A DNA stretch of 64,000 nucleotides from Oryzias latipes (Eukaryota; Chordata; Actinopteri; Beloniformes; Adrianichthyidae), in assembly GCF_002234675.1 (NCBI RefSeq), contig NC_019879.2, positions 4,903,325-4,967,324 of the forward strand. The letters run 5' to 3'. Positions 1 to 12,475 of the stretch are shown in pieces. The position numbers and the translations under genes are program-made. The notes beneath the pieces were generated by a model. It did no database searches, was not told the DNA's origin, and saw nothing but the letters and a program-made list of their open reading frames with translations. Every line of letters begins with the position of its first letter. Position 1 is the first letter of the stretch.

Positions 1-219
1 TCACTAAGGCTAAGAGCTGCACCTCATGGAACCTTTATTTCATTGTTTCACACCTAAATCAACAACAATAAACATGTATTCTATTCTAATTTTGATCAAA
101 TATTAGAACTTTTACTGTTATTGCTGTTGATGACGATGTCTATTCCAAAGGAACATTTAGGCGGCTTTAAAAAAATACGAAGGGGAGAAAAATGATCCTC
201 CAAAACAAGCTAGAAATAC

Positions 220-3200
220 CTGCATTTGGTCGGGCTTAATGTTGAAGGAATTTCCCTGTAACAAAACAGAAAACCTGACGTCAGCTTTTTCCTAAAAAAT
301 GAACAATCATTATCAAAGAAATGAAAATTGATTTACTCCAACAAAATGCTACATTACAGGATACACCCTAACAAAGCATAAATCAATTTGTTGAAACAAT
401 CAGATTACATTTCAAAATGCAAACATGACATTTTACTGACTGTTGCTTTAAAATGAGGAATTTCTTACAAAAGCCATGTTCATCCGTGTGGCTTGAAGAG
501 TCCAGCGAGAGCCCTGCAATTAAAAAAAACGACTCATTGTTATCGTGATGTGGTCATACGTTCCTATGACCTTAGCAGGAGGACTACCAAACCAAATTTT
601 CCACAGTATTATTATCAGATAAGAAGAAATAAGTGGCTAAAGTATGAGCTTAGGGACAGGAATTTCAAGGTTTGGTTTGTGAATCATTTGTTTTTTCTCA
701 AGAATGTTGAATCTGGATCCCAGAGGGTTGCAGGGTTTTCTAGGAAGTAAATGTGCAAAAAGCCTTTGACCTTGCAGTGCCAGGAGGAGCCTCGTGTACA
801 GAGCTACTGTACTTGGAATGAGAAAAATAAACTTTGTTTTCTTGAGTAAAACAATTTGCACAGCTGCTTTAATCTACATGTATGCCCATTAAGGGGATTT
901 GGGGAAGTTCATAAAAAATATTTCAAAGATTTTATTCTTAATGTCAGTTTTTATCTGTTTTTGGGTGCAGGATGGACAGCAAAGCAGGAGTTACAACATT
1001 TATAGACTCCTACCTGCTACTTCACAACGTTTTTACCTGTTGCTCATTATAATGAGCTTGTACACAGGTTCGTCTCTGTAATACAAGCAACCAAAATAAA
1101 AAATATTTATAAAAAAAGCTTATATTTAAATAATATAGAATATGGTTTTATATATAAATATATTTATATATAAATTTATATATAAATATTGGCATATTTA
1201 TTTTGTTGGAATGGGAGTTTTCTTTCTTTCTTTTTTTTTAATGCCATCTTTGTTTGCAGATTTGTGATCTATTTGTTTAGATCACCTGATTGGGCGAGGA
1301 TCTCCAGAGCAGCATTTCAATTCTGAATACCTGTTGTAAATTGCAACGCCCTGCCAGTTGGCAGCAACAAAGCTGACATTTCTTCTTCATTTATTAGTTA
1401 GATGCTTTAGCGTATTGACACTACCTGTGACTCCCAGCCTTGCAAAAACATCCAACTTAGTTTGCAACTTCATTCATCTTCTTTCATTCATCTTCTTCCG
1501 TTTGTCCCTTTCGGGATCACGGGGCTGCTGGAGCCTATCCCGGCCACTTGTGGGTGAAGGGAGGGAACTCCCTGGACAGGTCGCCAGTCTGTCGCAGGGT
1601 AACACATATCACACACCCATGCATACTCACATTCACACCTATGGACAATTTGGAGTGACCAACTATCCTACGAAGCATGTTTTTGGATGGTGGGAGGAAG
1701 CCGGAGTCCCCGGAGAAAACCCACACATGCACGGGGAGAACATGCAAACTCCACACAGAAAGGCCCCCCATTGGTGTTTTGGTTCAGGTCCCCCAGCTGG
1801 GACTTGAACCAGGGGCTTCTTGCTGTGAGGCAAGAGTGCTAACCACTGCCCCACCGTGCAGCAACCAGAATGAATCCATATATATAGTAAGGCACTTTGG
1901 ATTATAAGGCCCACTGAAATAAATAAATGCTTTAAAGTCCACCTTATAGAGCAGAAAACATTGTACTTTCTTTAACTAAATCCCGGATTACTTTTATTCC
2001 TTGTGAGAGTTTTTTAAATGGGTTTAAACCCGGTTTTCTGTCCTCCTACAACCCCATACTGGGGTGTTAACAGGTCCAAAAGCTTCAGCGCGCTCCGTTC
2101 ATGTGTAGCTCAAAAATGCATTTTGTTTGTTTCACTAACTGCATGATTAGTAAAGAAAACTTGCACTGTAGACTGCAACGCTTCACATACGTATCGTACT
2201 TTTTCATTACTAATATTTCATGATAAAATGTCTTTTGGAGTCATTTTGGGTATTTTTCAGTAGGATTTGTAAAAAGGTAATTAGGTTTTCAAAAATTAGG
2301 TCAGCATCCTTGTTTCTCCCTTTCATCCAGAACAACAGCTTCTCAAAGTCCTGTGGCCGCAGCTTTTCTCTCAAATATTTGTGTTTGGGTTTTAGTAGAA
2401 GTAAACTGCCCTTATTGACTCTTCCCTCTTTATAGTTGCAGGCTTGCTATGTTTGGCATTTATGGTTCTTCTACAGCACTCACCTATGTTATGGGAGTCA
2501 AACCCAGAGGTCATTAGCAGGACCTGACTTGTGCTGCAGCTTTTACAGCTCGGAAGTCGGCCTTTGTTGTATAGCTCTGATTTTTTTTTAACGCACAACA
2601 AAAAATACTGTTTATCTTCCTTTAACTTCTGATAAATCAAAGGGGGTTTGTTGCACCTTGTATATTAGTAGACAAGTTCAAAAAATTGTTAAAATTTCAC
2701 ACAGTATTCTATAAAATATCATAAAATAATAATAAAATCTTCCTTAAAATAATAATAAATCAATAAAAATATAAAAAAAGACTCTGTACGTATTGTACAT
2801 ATTTACATTATATTTTTTATTATTATACTTAGTTAGATTTGTTTTTATTGCACTGTGATGGTGACTACTTCAATTTCATTGTCCGGTGGGCAGAGACAAT
2901 AAAGGCATATCTTATCTTATAAAATAAAGATTTATTTTAGGATTGTCTTTATTCTGGCCTTCAATAAAATTGAGCGTGTTGCTACTTTAGTGAAAAATAT
3001 ATGTTTTTATCTTAAATAAGCAAACAAAAGTACAGTTTTCATCTGAGAAATTTGCGGATTTGCAACGCGCTTAAATGCTAGAGTTTAGAAACACGCATAA
3101 ACCCAGGATTAAGTTGATTTATGTTGGCTTGAACGCGGTTTGCCGAGGGCAGTGTGAACTCAGCTTAAGACGATGATCCTTGACTGGTATGCACCAGAAT

Positions 3201-6200
3201 CATGAATAATGCACTGAGACACACTGAGAAAAGGTTGTTTTTTTTGGCTTATATACCCATACCTGTTGATCAAACAGAGCCCAGAACATAGGTAAAGGAA
3301 TGTAGAGAACCAGAACCCGCAGAACCATCTTAACCTCCTGGATCAGACGCTTCTGTTAGGACAGAAACAAACAAAACTGAAGGGACTGAAATCAAGGTGT
3401 AATTCATTTTGGCATGAACACGTTCAGTGTTGCTGATACCGAGTACTTCTCCTCAGCCCAGTCCAACCAGTGCTTCCTCTTCGACTCGTGCTTTGAATTT
3501 CGCCATCGGTTTTTTATTGCAAACTACATAAAAAGAGGGACAAAACAAACGTCCTGTTTTTTTTTTTGTGTTTTTTTTTTTGTAACTCATATATGGGGAG
3601 AAAGTGAGAGATTACTCACACCAATGCATTTGCAGACTTGCAACAGGATGTTTCCCTGAGGCGGATTCCTCTTGTACAAACTGCTGCCGGCGATGAACAC
3701 GACTGTGAACAGATTCGGACTCGAAGCGTTAATCGCCGTCAGAAAAATGCATTTTGACCATCTATAAACAGGCTTTACAACTCAACCACTGAAATCTGAA
3801 CCCGTTTCACCCCCACCCACCTCCCTGTGTGACCCCCCCCCCCCAGTTTGTTTTGACAGTTAGCAGCCATTCAGACAGGAGCCTCACAATGACAGAGGGG
3901 GGGGGAGCAGGGCCTCAGAGGCAAAAAAAAAAGTATCCTGTCAGGATTTATGTGTCAGGGGGAAAAGCCAGCAGTAAAAATCAGACTCAGCATGCAGAAC
4001 ATTCACAACACAGAAACTTAGGTTGAATTTAATTTAAACATTCCTTTTCCAATACATATTACGTTTTATGATATTTTATCTATGGTTTTACTTATTGTCT
4101 TAACATTTCAATTAACAAAATCATCTTAACTCTCACCAATATAAGCTACTTTTTAGAGTTTATGATACTTGGTTATTTTATTGTTTTTATGTCATTGTTT
4201 TTAAACTTTTATGAATGTTTTTTTTCCTCCTTAAGTCTTTTATTTGTGGCAAATGGACCTTGAGTCTGTAATAAAGCATCTTATATACGGTAATTGGTTA
4301 ATGTCTTTTTAAAATATCAATTAGGTTTCCTAACTTTCTTAGATAGTCAGTGGCTAACTCATCATCATCAGATGTTATCGCCCCACGTCCCTTGGGCTGT
4401 TAAAGACCCACTAATCGTGTTTTTGCTGTTTTCAACATGTTCTAGCCTTTTTCTTATGATGGAGGACATATAATAAGAAAATTTAAGCTTAAAACGGCAT
4501 TTCTGAATATTTTTTTTGTTTAAATTTTTGAGAATCAAGGGCAGACGAAAAAATGCCATTTGAAAAATGCTTGTAGTTGCGACGTAGGACCTTCAACAGC
4601 AGGCCACATTTTTGGCTAATCATGACTAAAAGACCACTGAGGAGGCTTTGAAAATAGATTAAAATATAAAAAAAACACCAGATAAAAAACATCTAACGGG
4701 GGGAAAAACTCACCCAAAGCCACGATCATCAAAGCTGCAGGAACACCGAAGGCCAAGGCGTAGCAGTCCCCACCGAAACACTGCACGTCGCCTGGACACA
4801 CGCAGTTACTGCATGTAACTCCACTCTCAGCACGGCGTCAACTTGTGCTGCACGAACTCACCTCTGAGCACAGGTGTGATCAAAGTGGACAAAAGGCTCC
4901 CAGCATTGATGGACATGTAGAAGATGGAGAAGAACTTCTGCCGCTCACTAACCTGAAGAGAGCAAAAAGAATGATCATTGGTTACTCTTTAGTTACAAAT
5001 GTATCGGATTTATTGTCCAATATTCTCTGAAAACTTTAAACAATCTTGTTATAATACAGTAAAACCTCAAAAATGTATTGGAAAGATCATTTTTCATCTG
5101 CTAGTGCATAACTGAGCTGCTCTTTTGATCACATGTCATGGGTGTGTTAGAGTTGTTAGGCCTATTCAAAAGTTGCAGCTACTTAAAAATCTCATAAAAT
5201 AGAAAAAAACTGACAGTATAAGAATTTAATGGAGACCTATTACATTTGACATTAGCTTTTTTTTTTTTTTTACAAAAGTACACACTGGAAATATATATTT
5301 TTATGCTTTTAATCCTGTAAATGACAGATTGAGAGTTCCGTAGAACAAACCAGAATTCCTGACCCTGGAGAGTAAAAAAGAGGCTTACATGCTCCTCATC
5401 GAACTGATCTCCTCCAAACGCTGCCACACAAGGTTTGATTCCTCCAGTGCCAATAGCTATGAGTATCAAGCCCACCATTGACAGAGCTCTAAACAACATA
5501 GATGGACATTTTCACAAACATTTTGAAAGTAGAAACTAAGAATATGCATACAATTGTCATTTATTTTTGGACGTATTAGAAAAATGTCTTTTTTCCTCTT
5601 AGCTCTCTATTATTCTTTTGCTAAAACCATACAGTAGTTCTGACATTTTAAGGAAAATCCCATTATATATACATAAGAAAACAATCATGTTATTTATAGA
5701 TATTCATGCTGCTGCATATGATCAGTTCATGTCTACGTCTTCTGTCTGCAGAGCTATGCTTCCCGTGACAAGTGGATCCTTTCCGCAGAACTCACATGTG
5801 CACATCGGTGTTTCCCACAGTGGGAATGGCTCCCACTGACTTGACCACATGGCCGATCACATAGACAATGGACAGGTAGATGATGGTCCTGTCAGGAAAG
5901 AAGACTGTCATTAAGAGCACTTTTCCAATCCTTCTGGATCTCCGTGTGGTCAGAGAGGTTTGACCACAACGCCGAAAAACGTGGCATGACTAAAGCTCTG
6001 ACACACACAGAAGAATGCAAAAAAACAAACAAAAAAAAACCTCACAACCCACGCAGACTACAAAAGGTTTAAGGCGGGAATTCGTACCTAAATTTTCCGA
6101 GCCAGGAGTCAGCGATGATGGCTCCGAGGATTGGTGTGAAGTAGCAGAGGCCGCTGAAAGCATGATAGATAGCTGTGGAGAGGTCCTTGTCCCATTTCAG

Positions 6201-9200
6201 ATAGGTGACAAAATAGAGCGTCAGCAGCGCTGTGAGCAAACCACGACAGGACAACGTTGTCAGCAATCTCCCACTTTGTATAACATAATAAAGGATCACG
6301 GCCAACACTGGTAAAAAGCATGGACCGTGTATGGCTACAGAATTGACTATGTTTCATTGGAACAACATTTTCCACAGGTGATGTCACACCCACTCGGTCC
6401 AGTTCTCATAAAGCTCAAAAGTGACTGAATCCAGGTGCAAGCTGGTCCGTTTATTGAAGTCATAAGTTATGTGGCAATTTGTTTCAATCAGCAAATCAAT
6501 AGACATTGTTTCAAGCAAATAATTAAGCACTTTTTAATGGATTAAATGTGCCATTGTCTGTATTGAGTAAAAAAGAGTCTATGACTATGTGGATATACAT
6601 ATGGACATGTATCTCATGTTACTTTTAATTGTTTATTATTCCATTCAAGTTACGACTAATCATCCAAAGTTTGATTTGTAGATATTTAATTCTTTTGTTC
6701 GTCTTTTTTAGTTTTTTCATTTTGATTGCTTGAACTAAAGCGATTCCAAAGTGTGTTTTTGATCAACGTTTCAGCTCTCAATATTTACGAGTGAATGAAT
6801 AAAAACAAAATCAGATAAATGTTATTTTAACAAGAATATTTTGTCTTAATTGAAATGTCTTAAATGTCATGATTTGAACTTGTCTTGTTTTTGGTCCTTG
6901 TTCTGTCTTGTTTCTGTTTCCTGTTTTATTTTGAAAGTCTCCTGTCTTGTCTGTTTTCTTGAGTTTTACTTCCTTTGGTCCCCATCAGCCCTGATCGTGT
7001 CCACCTGTGTCTTGTCTGCCCTGTCTGTATGTAAGTCTTGTCTCTGCCTTCCTCCTGTGTTGGTCCATTACCCCTGTTATGGTGTTCATGCCTTGTTCCT
7101 TGTCCCTCGCCATGCCACAGTAAGTTTTAGTTTTGTTTTGTCATCCTGCTCTTCAGTGCTTTTTGTTTCTATTAAACCCCTTGCCCTTGAACCGTGTGCC
7201 TCTGCATTTGGGTCCAACCGGCTCTCGAGCCCCACCACCGTGACATTAAACACGCATTTAAATCCACAGTGTTCACACACATTTAGTGAGGGGTTTCTTC
7301 TTCTTTTTTTCTTTTTCTGCTGTTTACTAGCACATATCCACCACCTAACGCTGGAAGAGTCTTGGTGTGAAATGTGGAGACGGTGAAAATCTGGTGACTC
7401 TAGCTCCAGGCTTTTTCTTTCCAAAATATGAAAGCCTTGGTGTCATAGAATTCCAGCCGGGCACAAACAGCAATTATTCATTTTTCCTCCGTGATCAATG
7501 TCCAAATGGTTGGCCCTTCCGTAAATTAAAAAAGGACGCCATCCATACGTCACTACTTCATCCGAATCCCTGATTGGTCAAAGTTCGACCTGGTTTGACT
7601 TTCAACACGTGTACGTAGAGCCCGAAAAAGGTCAAAGAAACTTGCGGTCGTGTGAAAGTTTTGAACATGACAATCGGTTCCCTGGACTGAAATGGGGTCC
7701 ACAGTCACCAGATCTCAACCCAACACCTCATCCTTTAGGATGGTGGTGGAACAGGAGTTCGGCATCATGGATGTGCAGCTGACAAATCTGCAGCAACTGC
7801 ATGGTGCTGTCATGTCAACACGGACCAAACTCTGAGAAATGTTTTCAGTACCTCGTTGAATCTATTCCACCAAGGATTAAGGCAGTTCTGACGGCAAAAA
7901 GGGGTTCCAACCTACTGCTAGTAGGGTGAATCTAACAAAGTGACCAGTTAGTGTGTATTTTTGTCCTGCATGAGAGGTGGACGTTGGGTCTTGCTCCTTC
8001 AAGATGTTACGGAGAAACATTCCAGGTCCGATGAAAAGCAGAAAGACAAGCCAAGGAAAGCTCTTTTTCACACTTGTCTTTATGCCATGTCTATTTCCTT
8101 ATGTCCCTCCTCATACTTTGATGGTATTCCTGGTTTGGACTCATCTGTGTTCTTGAATTGCTCTCTAATGACTGCTTACACCTAACCTGTCATTCTTTTT
8201 ATATCCATTTTTCTAAAGTTTGTTTAAAGAAAATGCTGTCATTTTTAAACCCAGACTTTTTTTGTCTTCAGGCATCCAAATAGCTAAAACATCGTCAAAA
8301 AACGATATTTTTTTCTATGACTGTTTACATGTTATGTGAGTCATCACCAACATGTCAAAACATGTGAGTTTTATTTGAGTCATGTGGGAGAAAGGGAACA
8401 AGTCTGACTTTATCCTCTTCCTTGATATTCCTTAATTTGACTCCTTATCTTCTGAGCAGTTTAACTAGTCAGGCAACATTAGGCACCCAGCTTTGTGTTC
8501 CAGAGGAAAACCCTGAACGGAGGACAGTGAACCACGGGTAGCTGCTGCTGCCTTCATGCATTTGGCCACGTGTTGCAGTTGTAGTGATACCTTTCATGCC
8601 ATAGTAGGAGAAGCGTTCACAGAACTCGTTCACCACTATGAAGCAGATGCTGAGTGGGTAGTTGGTTCCACAAAGTTTCTAAGAAAAGGGGAAAAATGAA
8701 CAACTTTTACTAAAAAAAATATATATACATATTCAGAGTGACAAATGTATGTAAAGGACTCTTCTTTTGTCAAGCGTCAAAAGACTTTCCCAGATCCTGT
8801 CATTAGTTATAGAATAAATCACCTTTCTGCAATAAACCGGGCGGGGTGAAGTTGGTGAATACTTCCCGCTCGCTGATCTCATGGTGAATCTTTAGATAAG
8901 AGGATTTGCAAACAGGAGGAGGAACACCGCCTCATTTATTGCCGCTGTCATTCCTCCCCCTTTAAGAGGCTGTCTTACTTTAGAACCCAAAGAATCCAGT
9001 TTTTATTCCGAATGATTTGAAATGTCAACGGAGCTGTTTCAAATGAGTCATTATTTCATTTCTGTCTCCTGCTCTGTTCCTCAGAGATGAATAGTTACGG
9101 TTGTGAATTGTGTTGCAGCCGAACTAGCTAATAAAGTCTTATATGCGGCGTAACATTATTTGCTAGGCTGCATTAAAAACACAAATTGCAGTTGTTGAAC

Positions 9201-10569
9201 TAAGATAATTAAAGCCATTTGTTATGCTGAAAAAAAACCAGCCACACTTATTCCCAACTTCTTAGATGAAAAGAAAGCTGCAAAAAATCAAGAGGATGTC
9301 CTTCTTCCCTGTTGTCTCATCTAAATCATTCAACAAATCCAGAATCTAAGTCAATCCCAAAGTATGAACCAGTAATGCAAGCTTACAGTATTTTCCGTTT
9401 CGTCGCCTATCACTTGAATTTGCATCTGTGCTCATGCATGAAAACTTTACACACAACCAATGGCATGAAAAACACAAGGACTCAAAAATCTATCTTCCTT
9501 CATCATTTAGGCTCACATTTGATATAATTCCCCTTTAGCAATCTTTAGGAAAAATGGAAAATGTCAAGCAAGATTAGGAATAGAATAGAATAGAATAGAA
9601 TAGAATAGAATAGAATAGAATAGAATAGTGGTTGGATGTAGGACTGGTGTGTGGGAAATCAGGGTTTCTTATAGGGAGCGTGATGAGCTCCATGCAATGA
9701 GCTTCATTCAGTGTGGGTCCTTAGGCAAGACCTTTCACACCACTGCCTAACTATGTTGCCACAAGAGGGCCCCAGTCTGGGTCTCCCTGTGCCGGTCCCC
9801 AGCCCGGATAAAAAATACAGGGTTGTGTCAGGATGGCCCTCAAGGGAATTGACAACTGCCAAACCACCTGTGTGAATCAGTGAAAGAAAAATTAACAACA
9901 AGAATAGAATAGAATTATTTTAAAAAGAGCAGATAGATAACAATTAACACTGAAGATAAACTTAATAGGCCTAATAATAATCATAATAATTTTCCAGTCT
10001 ATGAGAGTGTCTTAAAAAAGGTGAAGTGTCTGACTAAAACTTAGTTTCATCACCAACAAACAACATAAAAACTTTAGAAAAAATAAAAAAACAGGACGTC
10101 CAACATACAAAGCTGTTTTTCTAAACATCCACACTTCTGCTCAGCTCAGTGTTTTTCTATCATAACTGTTGAAAACAGAATCTGATCTCTAACTTTTTGT
10201 CACTATTGGGTCAGCAGGACCAAAAACGTCACATCAAACAGAATGGAATGTATTAAAGTTCTGCACAGATATGGTTGCATATCTGAAGGACACTCTGCTG
10301 ATGTGCTCTTGGTGGCCAGTGAGTCCTGAAGGGGGACATTTGATGCGCGCGTGGCGCCGTCGGTCCATGCGTTGCGTCCCAGAGAGAGGGGCTTCATCCA
10401 ACGATCAGCTGCTGCAGACTGACTCTTGACCTGCGCTCCTTCTCTGGAAACATCTCAAAGTGTCTCCTAAAGCCGCAGGCACCGTCCGCGCCAAGAAGCC
10501 ACAAAGCAACCTGTACTTCCTTCCTTTTTTCTTGTTTTGTCTGTGTGTTTGGTATCTTACCTTGGACAT
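220..10569 (-). CDS. slc15a2: Proton-coupled oligopeptide transporter PEPT2, 5' part of gene (12 coding exons seen)
   Basis: This is a plasma-membrane H+/di- and tripeptide symporter of the POT/SLC15 family. Exons in transcription order: 10561-10569 (codes only M-S-K), 8591-8678, 6088-6229, 5796-5888, 5389-5488, 4862-4952, 4714-4791, 3620-3702, 3440-3523, 3263-3352, 469-513 and 220-255. They total 939 nt (313 aa), with GT-AG borders and matching phases throughout. Visible hallmarks are the ExxERF motif ([11 protein letters not shown], residues 20-30), [59 protein letters not shown] and KPDQMQ. The segment around [17 protein letters not shown] resembles PEPT2 rather than PEPT1. The C-terminal half, including the extracellular domain and last helices, lies beyond position 1. 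The start codon was chosen because the 9-nt exon has an A at -3, a GTAAG donor and phase 0 into exon 2. That tiny first exon is the least certain part. Confidence 0.95.
514..3262. other. slc15a2 introns outside the SINE: AT-rich, no gene seen
   Basis: Apart from the SINE at 1495-1862 this intronic stretch holds AT-rich, low-complexity DNA (dense TATA/AAAT runs at 1130-1200 and 2690-2830). No extra exon with a plausible peptide transporter reading was found. Confidence 0.5.
1495..1862 (-). mobile_element. tRNA-like SINE of the common fish type, in a slc15a2 intron
   Basis: On the minus strand this begins with a tRNA-like head (GGGCAGTGGTTAGCACTCTTG resembling an A box, GGTTCAAGTCC resembling a B box at 1800-1810). 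It continues with the familiar fish body: GTGTGGAGTTTGCATG, the 'cctcccacc' segment, and a tail containing GGATAGGCTCCAGCAGCCCC and a short ATGAAT-type repeat. Recognition is from memory of the family, not from a search. Confidence 0.7.
4402..4672. mobile_element. Dispersed repeat family R1, partial copy a
   Basis: Starts near TAAAGACCCACTAATCGTG and carries the shared block 'gatggaggacatataa...aaatttaagctt...catttctga', then ends in the shared 'gaccactg...tttgaaaatagatt' region. Seven other copies occur in the window. This one is short because the middle is missing. It lies in a slc15a2 intron. Confidence 0.55.
6865..7245. mobile_element. Solo LTR with 5-bp target-site duplication
   Basis: A 381-bp unit begins TGTCATGATT and ends CACCGTGACA, giving short inverted TGTCA/TGACA ends as in LTR retrotransposons. 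It is flanked by the perfect direct repeat TTAAA (6860-6864 and 7246-7250). An internal ATTAAA near 7170 would serve as polyadenylation signal. No internal retroelement sequence is present, so this is a solo LTR formed by recombination. It sits in slc15a2 intron 2. Confidence 0.75.
7655..7957 (+). mobile_element. Decayed 3' end of a Tc1/mariner transposon
   Basis: In broken frames this encodes the transposase C-terminus around SPDLNP (the DD34E catalytic Glu region), followed by the 'gaattaaggcagttctg' tail. It then runs into a terminal inverted repeat (about 7915-7957, 'gtgaatctaacaaagtgacc') of the abundant fish/frog Tc1 family. Frameshifts and stops make it inactive. The 5' half is missing. 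Confidence 0.7.
9580..9628. repeat. Pentanucleotide microsatellite (TAGAA)n
   Basis: About ten uninterrupted TAGAA units lie in slc15a2 intron 1, directly next to a SINE-like repeat. A short echo of the motif recurs near 9901-9915. Confidence 0.95.
9630..9900. mobile_element. Fish SINE-like interspersed repeat
   Basis: Contains the familiar fish repeat segments 'cactgcctaactatgttgcc', 'gtctccctgtgccggt' and 'cccggataaaaaatacaggg'. Being flanked by TAGAA microsatellite on both sides suggests that the repeat unit forms its tail or target. A related fragment lies inverted at 46025-46145. Confidence 0.5.
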
Positions 10570-11000
10570 ATTGTCCTGTTTTTCTGGATGCAGCACCGGA
10601 ACTTCTGTCTGAGGTCCAAGCCCGTCCCCCCTGCGTTCCGTTGTGAGGACGCGCGCGTGAAAGTTCGATCATTTATGCTCACAGAGCAAAGCTTTCCTGT
10701 TAATGTTCCACCACAGAACTTCACCAACACATCTGCCGCGTCGGTGATTCCCAGCAGACTTTTTTTTTGGCCTCAGACTTTGCGCGGAGCTCCGAGGTCC
10801 GTTAGCTGACAGAGCTCTGCGCAAAAGGCGACAATGGAGTCCTTGTGCGTGGACGGCGGTTCAGCGTGTCCCGCAAAAGCTGCTCCAGCTCTCCCCCAGT
10901 CAGATACACCCACCGTCCTGGTCTGCTGCCGTCTCTGGGGCTTCAACCACATGGGAGACTCCAACTAAACTCTGGCCAAGATCCCAAATCAGGCAAACGA
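10570..11000 (-). promoter_or_regulatory. Probable 5' UTR and promoter region of slc15a2
   Basis: This block lies directly upstream of the proposed slc15a2 start codon. It is richer in G+C and CpG than the flanking AT-rich DNA and holds no convincing coding exon. The GC-rich character continues into intron 1, to about 10330. No clear TATA box was seen. Assignment rests on position and base composition, so the true transcription start is unknown. Confidence 0.35.
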
Positions 11001-11258
11001 ATCCTCCTCCGACAACACCACCTCTAGTAGTTAAGCCTGAAAAAAGATGTGATGAGCTAAAAAAAAGAGTTATCTAATCAGGAGTGAACAAGGATCTCGT
11101 GGGTAACATGTTTTTTTGTCATATTTTTGATAGCAATATTTTAAAAATCATTTCTGTCAGCAACTCACTAAACATGAGAAATGAAATATCAGAGAAAACT
11201 TTATTCAGTCTCAGATCCTCTGCTCCATATATATGCAAACTTTATTTTGGAATCTAAA

Positions 11259-11426
11259 TCCATCCATCCATCAATTCTTCCATCCGTCCGTCCGTCCGTC
11301 CATCCATTCATCCATCCATCCATCCATCCATCAATTCTTCCATCCATCCATCCATCCATCCATCCATCCATCCATTCATCCATCAATTCTTCCATCCATC
11401 CATCCTTCCGTCCATCCATCCATCCT
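11259..11426. repeat. Tetranucleotide repeat (ATCC)n with ATTC/GTCC variants
   Basis: Imperfect CATC/CATT/CGTC tandem units run for about 168 bp in the intergenic DNA between slc15a2 and cyp27a1. Open frames across it (poly Ile-His-Pro-Ser) are artefacts of the repeat. Confidence 0.95.
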
Positions 11427-11927
11427 CAGAACTCGCTGAATTCCCTTTGGTACTGAAGTCAACCCAGGAGGTGGGGTTCTAACACTTCTTTTGTGTGTTC
11501 GGTAGTTTGCTTTGATTGATTTAATGTTTCCTTTAAATGCTTGGTCAGACCCAGTGGAGCTAGAACATATTATATTGGGGGGGGGGTGCTTTGGAAGGGT
11601 GGCAAATGAAAACTACAGAGTGGAAAGCCGGACAGTTTTATTTATTAATTAAATATTTCTTCATCTTTGCCAATAAGGATACTAATATTGACTCAAAATT
11701 TGGTGGGCAAGGGGGCAGTCCCCCCTTTCCCCCCTGTTGCTCCGCCCCTGGTCAGACCCTTTTAGTGGAACCAGGAAAAAAAAAAACTTGACTTTTGTGG
11801 TACAAGCACCAGATTTGCCGAGGATGTACCTCAGATCCCGTCTTTCAGAGGAGCACCTTTTTCACGGAAACATTCCAGATGTCAAAATGTATTTAATATG
11901 TAATAGTATTCTTTAGGTACTCCTTAT

Positions 11928-12475
11928 AGGCCCCCTCCGATGAAAATTGGGTTTTTGATGATTTTAACATGTTCTAGTTGCATTCTAGTCATGTTGGAGA
12001 GCTCATATTAAAGAATTTAAGATGAAAACTGTATTTATGAGTATTTCTTTTTTCAAATTGTGATAAAAACCAGCCGTTGGAAAAAGCTCTCAGCTCTTAT
12101 AGTGATGCAGCAACAGAGACGGACGGGCCAAACTCTTCCTGCTCCACTCCATTCCGACGCATCCACTCGTAGACAACTAGTAGATCCATGGACGTCTTTG
12201 TTTTTCCTGGTCTGAGCTGGTATTTGGCTCAAAACTATATTGCTGGATAGCTCCAATGTTGCTCACCATTGCACTGGCAATGTTAAGTTGGGGTTGTGAG
12301 GGGCTGTCAGCTAGCGGGAGAGCATCTAAACAGATGGATGTTGGGAAGGGGGTGAGCCAACAGTCCCACCCACATTTCAGAGTTGAATTTCTAACGAACT
12401 GCTGAAAATGTTTTTCAGAAATGACAGTTGGTTTTTTTGCCTTTTACAATAGATAAAATTAAAGTGCGACTTTGA
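11928..12475. mobile_element. Dispersed repeat family R1, copy b (near full length)
   Basis: Begins with the degenerate R1 end (CCCCCTCCGATGAAAATTGG), then 'aacatgttctag', 'gttggagagctc', the 'ccattccgacgcatccactcgtag' block and 'ggttgtgaggggctgtcagctag'. It finishes near 'agtgcgactttgag'. Collinear with the copies at 29385 and, inverted, at 49672. Confidence 0.6.

Larger units (their letters stand above)
8000..10330. other. slc15a2 introns 1 and 2, mostly featureless
   Basis: Outside exon 2 (8591-8678), the microsatellite and the SINE-like repeat, this DNA is AT-rich and shows no supported gene, RNA or recognisable element. Confidence 0.4.

Noticed and set aside
1358..1914. Overlapping open frames on both strands
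   Set aside because: They are produced by the tRNA-like SINE at 1495-1862.
4791..4801. Extending slc15a2 exon 7 upstream to encode C-V-C-P before GDVQC
   Set aside because: The acceptor at 4792-4793 joins in phase with the previous exon and restores the family sequence LRGDVQCF.
6850..7386. 178-codon Cys/Leu/Ser-rich open frame
   Set aside because: It lies across the solo LTR (6865-7245) and has no family resemblance.
10203..10397. Minus-strand frame starting [11 protein letters not shown] as an alternative slc15a2 first exon
   Set aside because: It bears no resemblance to peptide transporter N-termini and has no donor in the right phase to join exon 2.
11181..11456. Open frames of poly Ile-His-Pro-Ser type on both strands
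   Set aside because: They arise from the ATCC tetranucleotide repeat.
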